Shown: piece by piece, positions 63,694 through 64,000 of the stretch | Numbering within the stretch: position 1 is the stretch's first letter | Layout: each line of letters starts with the position of its first letter | Origin: JBHJHP01 sp042219825 | GTDB taxonomy: Bacteria > Bacteroidota > Bacteroidia > Bacteroidales > UBA5342 | NCBI RefSeq assembly: GCF_042219825.1 | Contig: NZ_JBHJHQ010000003.1 | Span: 496,001-560,000, forward strand | DNA: 64,000 bases | Reading direction: 5' to 3' | The notes under the pieces: model-generated | Databases searched by the model: none | The model's input: the letters and a program-made list of their open reading frames with translations, nothing else | What the model was told of the DNA's origin: nothing | Translations under genes and position numbers: made by a program

Positions 63694-64000
63694 ATGGCAT
63701 TACATAATATTAGAACGGCATACAGAAGTTTAATGAAAAACAAATTGATTTCTTTGATAAATATCATAGGCTTCGGATTTGGTATTTCTGTATGCCTTGC
63801 TTTGACTATTTATGTATTGAATGAGTTTTCCTATGACAGGTTTCACCAAAATTATAATAATATATACAGATTGGTGGATGATAAAAACTCAAGCAGGATA
63901 GATTACCGGGTAAAAGATATTTTGTCTTCAAATTTTGCAGAAGTAGAGGACGCCTGTATCAGTCAGAGACTGGATATGCAATTACCGGTCAGGGTGAATG
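63694..64000 (+). CDS. MacB/FtsX-type ABC permease 17 (cut by window end)
   Basis: The first 102 codons of a further permease, open to the last base. MALHNIRTAYRSLMKNKLIS leads into a membrane helix (about 21-43, INIIGFGFGISVCLALTIYV) and then NEFSYDRFHQNYNNIYRL, the standard entry into the first periplasmic domain. ATG 63694 gives the same distance to the first helix as in the other permeases. It shows that the array continues past the window. Confidence 0.9.
   Translation, partial: MALHNIRTAYRSLMKNKLISLINIIGFGFGISVCLALTIYVLNEFSYDRFHQNYNNIYRLVDDKNSSRIDYRVKDILSSNFAEVEDACISQRLDMQLPVRVN

Noticed and set aside
18939..64000. A recombinase-driven shufflon or CRISPR-like array
   Set aside because: No integrase, invertase or transposase gene and no regular short repeat-spacer structure is present. 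All permeases are complete and in one direction, so the similarity is explained by homologous recombination rather than site-specific switching, as far as this window shows.

Overview
The window is from a member of the Bacteroidota, probably class Bacteroidia; no genus can be named. The evidence is TAnnTTTG-type -7 elements, an ECF sigma factor with a CHAT/TPR operon, Bacteroidota-type lipoproteins and outer-membrane proteins, and the intergenic repeat families.

Layout. 1-2.6 kb: the end of a type I restriction subunit, a YgjP-type metallopeptidase and an unassigned HTH/coiled-coil protein. 2.7-8.8 kb: housekeeping genes, namely tRNA-Met, a YhhQ-type queuosine-precursor transporter, a LeuT-fold sodium symporter, rseP, tatA and dxs. 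8.8-15.9 kb, minus strand: an outer-membrane protein, two small lipoproteins, a periplasmic TPR-CHAT protein, a membrane anti-sigma/TPR protein and an ECF sigma factor. The two lipoprotein genes share an ECF-like promoter motif. 15.9-18.7 kb, minus strand: a sigma-54 activator (REC-AAA+-Fis) and its membrane histidine kinase.

19-64 kb, plus strand: one very large accessory locus. Two MacB/LolD-type ABC ATPases are followed by 17 MacB/FtsX-type permease genes of about 770-820 codons, the last cut by the window end. The only intact non-permease genes among them are two paralogous beta-propeller lipoproteins. The permeases differ widely in their two periplasmic domains. All end in a 95-residue module that aligns without gaps, running from KEIGIRKVNGA to RYE, and 16 of the 17 have it or can be compared; 15 of these are nearly identical. 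In places its DNA is identical between genes 17 kb apart. Pieces of the same 3' end lie as scars between genes. This points to ongoing recombination or gene conversion on the constant end, with variable extracytoplasmic parts in front.

Regulation. Sigma-54-like -24/-12 elements lie ahead of the first ATPase, permease 8 and permease 9. Each has a pair of 17-bp TGT-N11-ACA-like sites 22 bp apart, and the proximal site starts 70-71 bp before the -24 GG. A further pair and a GG-N10-GC element face the divergent activator/kinase operon. The simplest reading is that the adjacent two-component system controls the array as three transcription units and perhaps itself. No MacA-like adaptor or TolC-like channel is encoded here. 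The cargo is unknown; envelope stress, peptide or lipoprotein handling are guesses by family.
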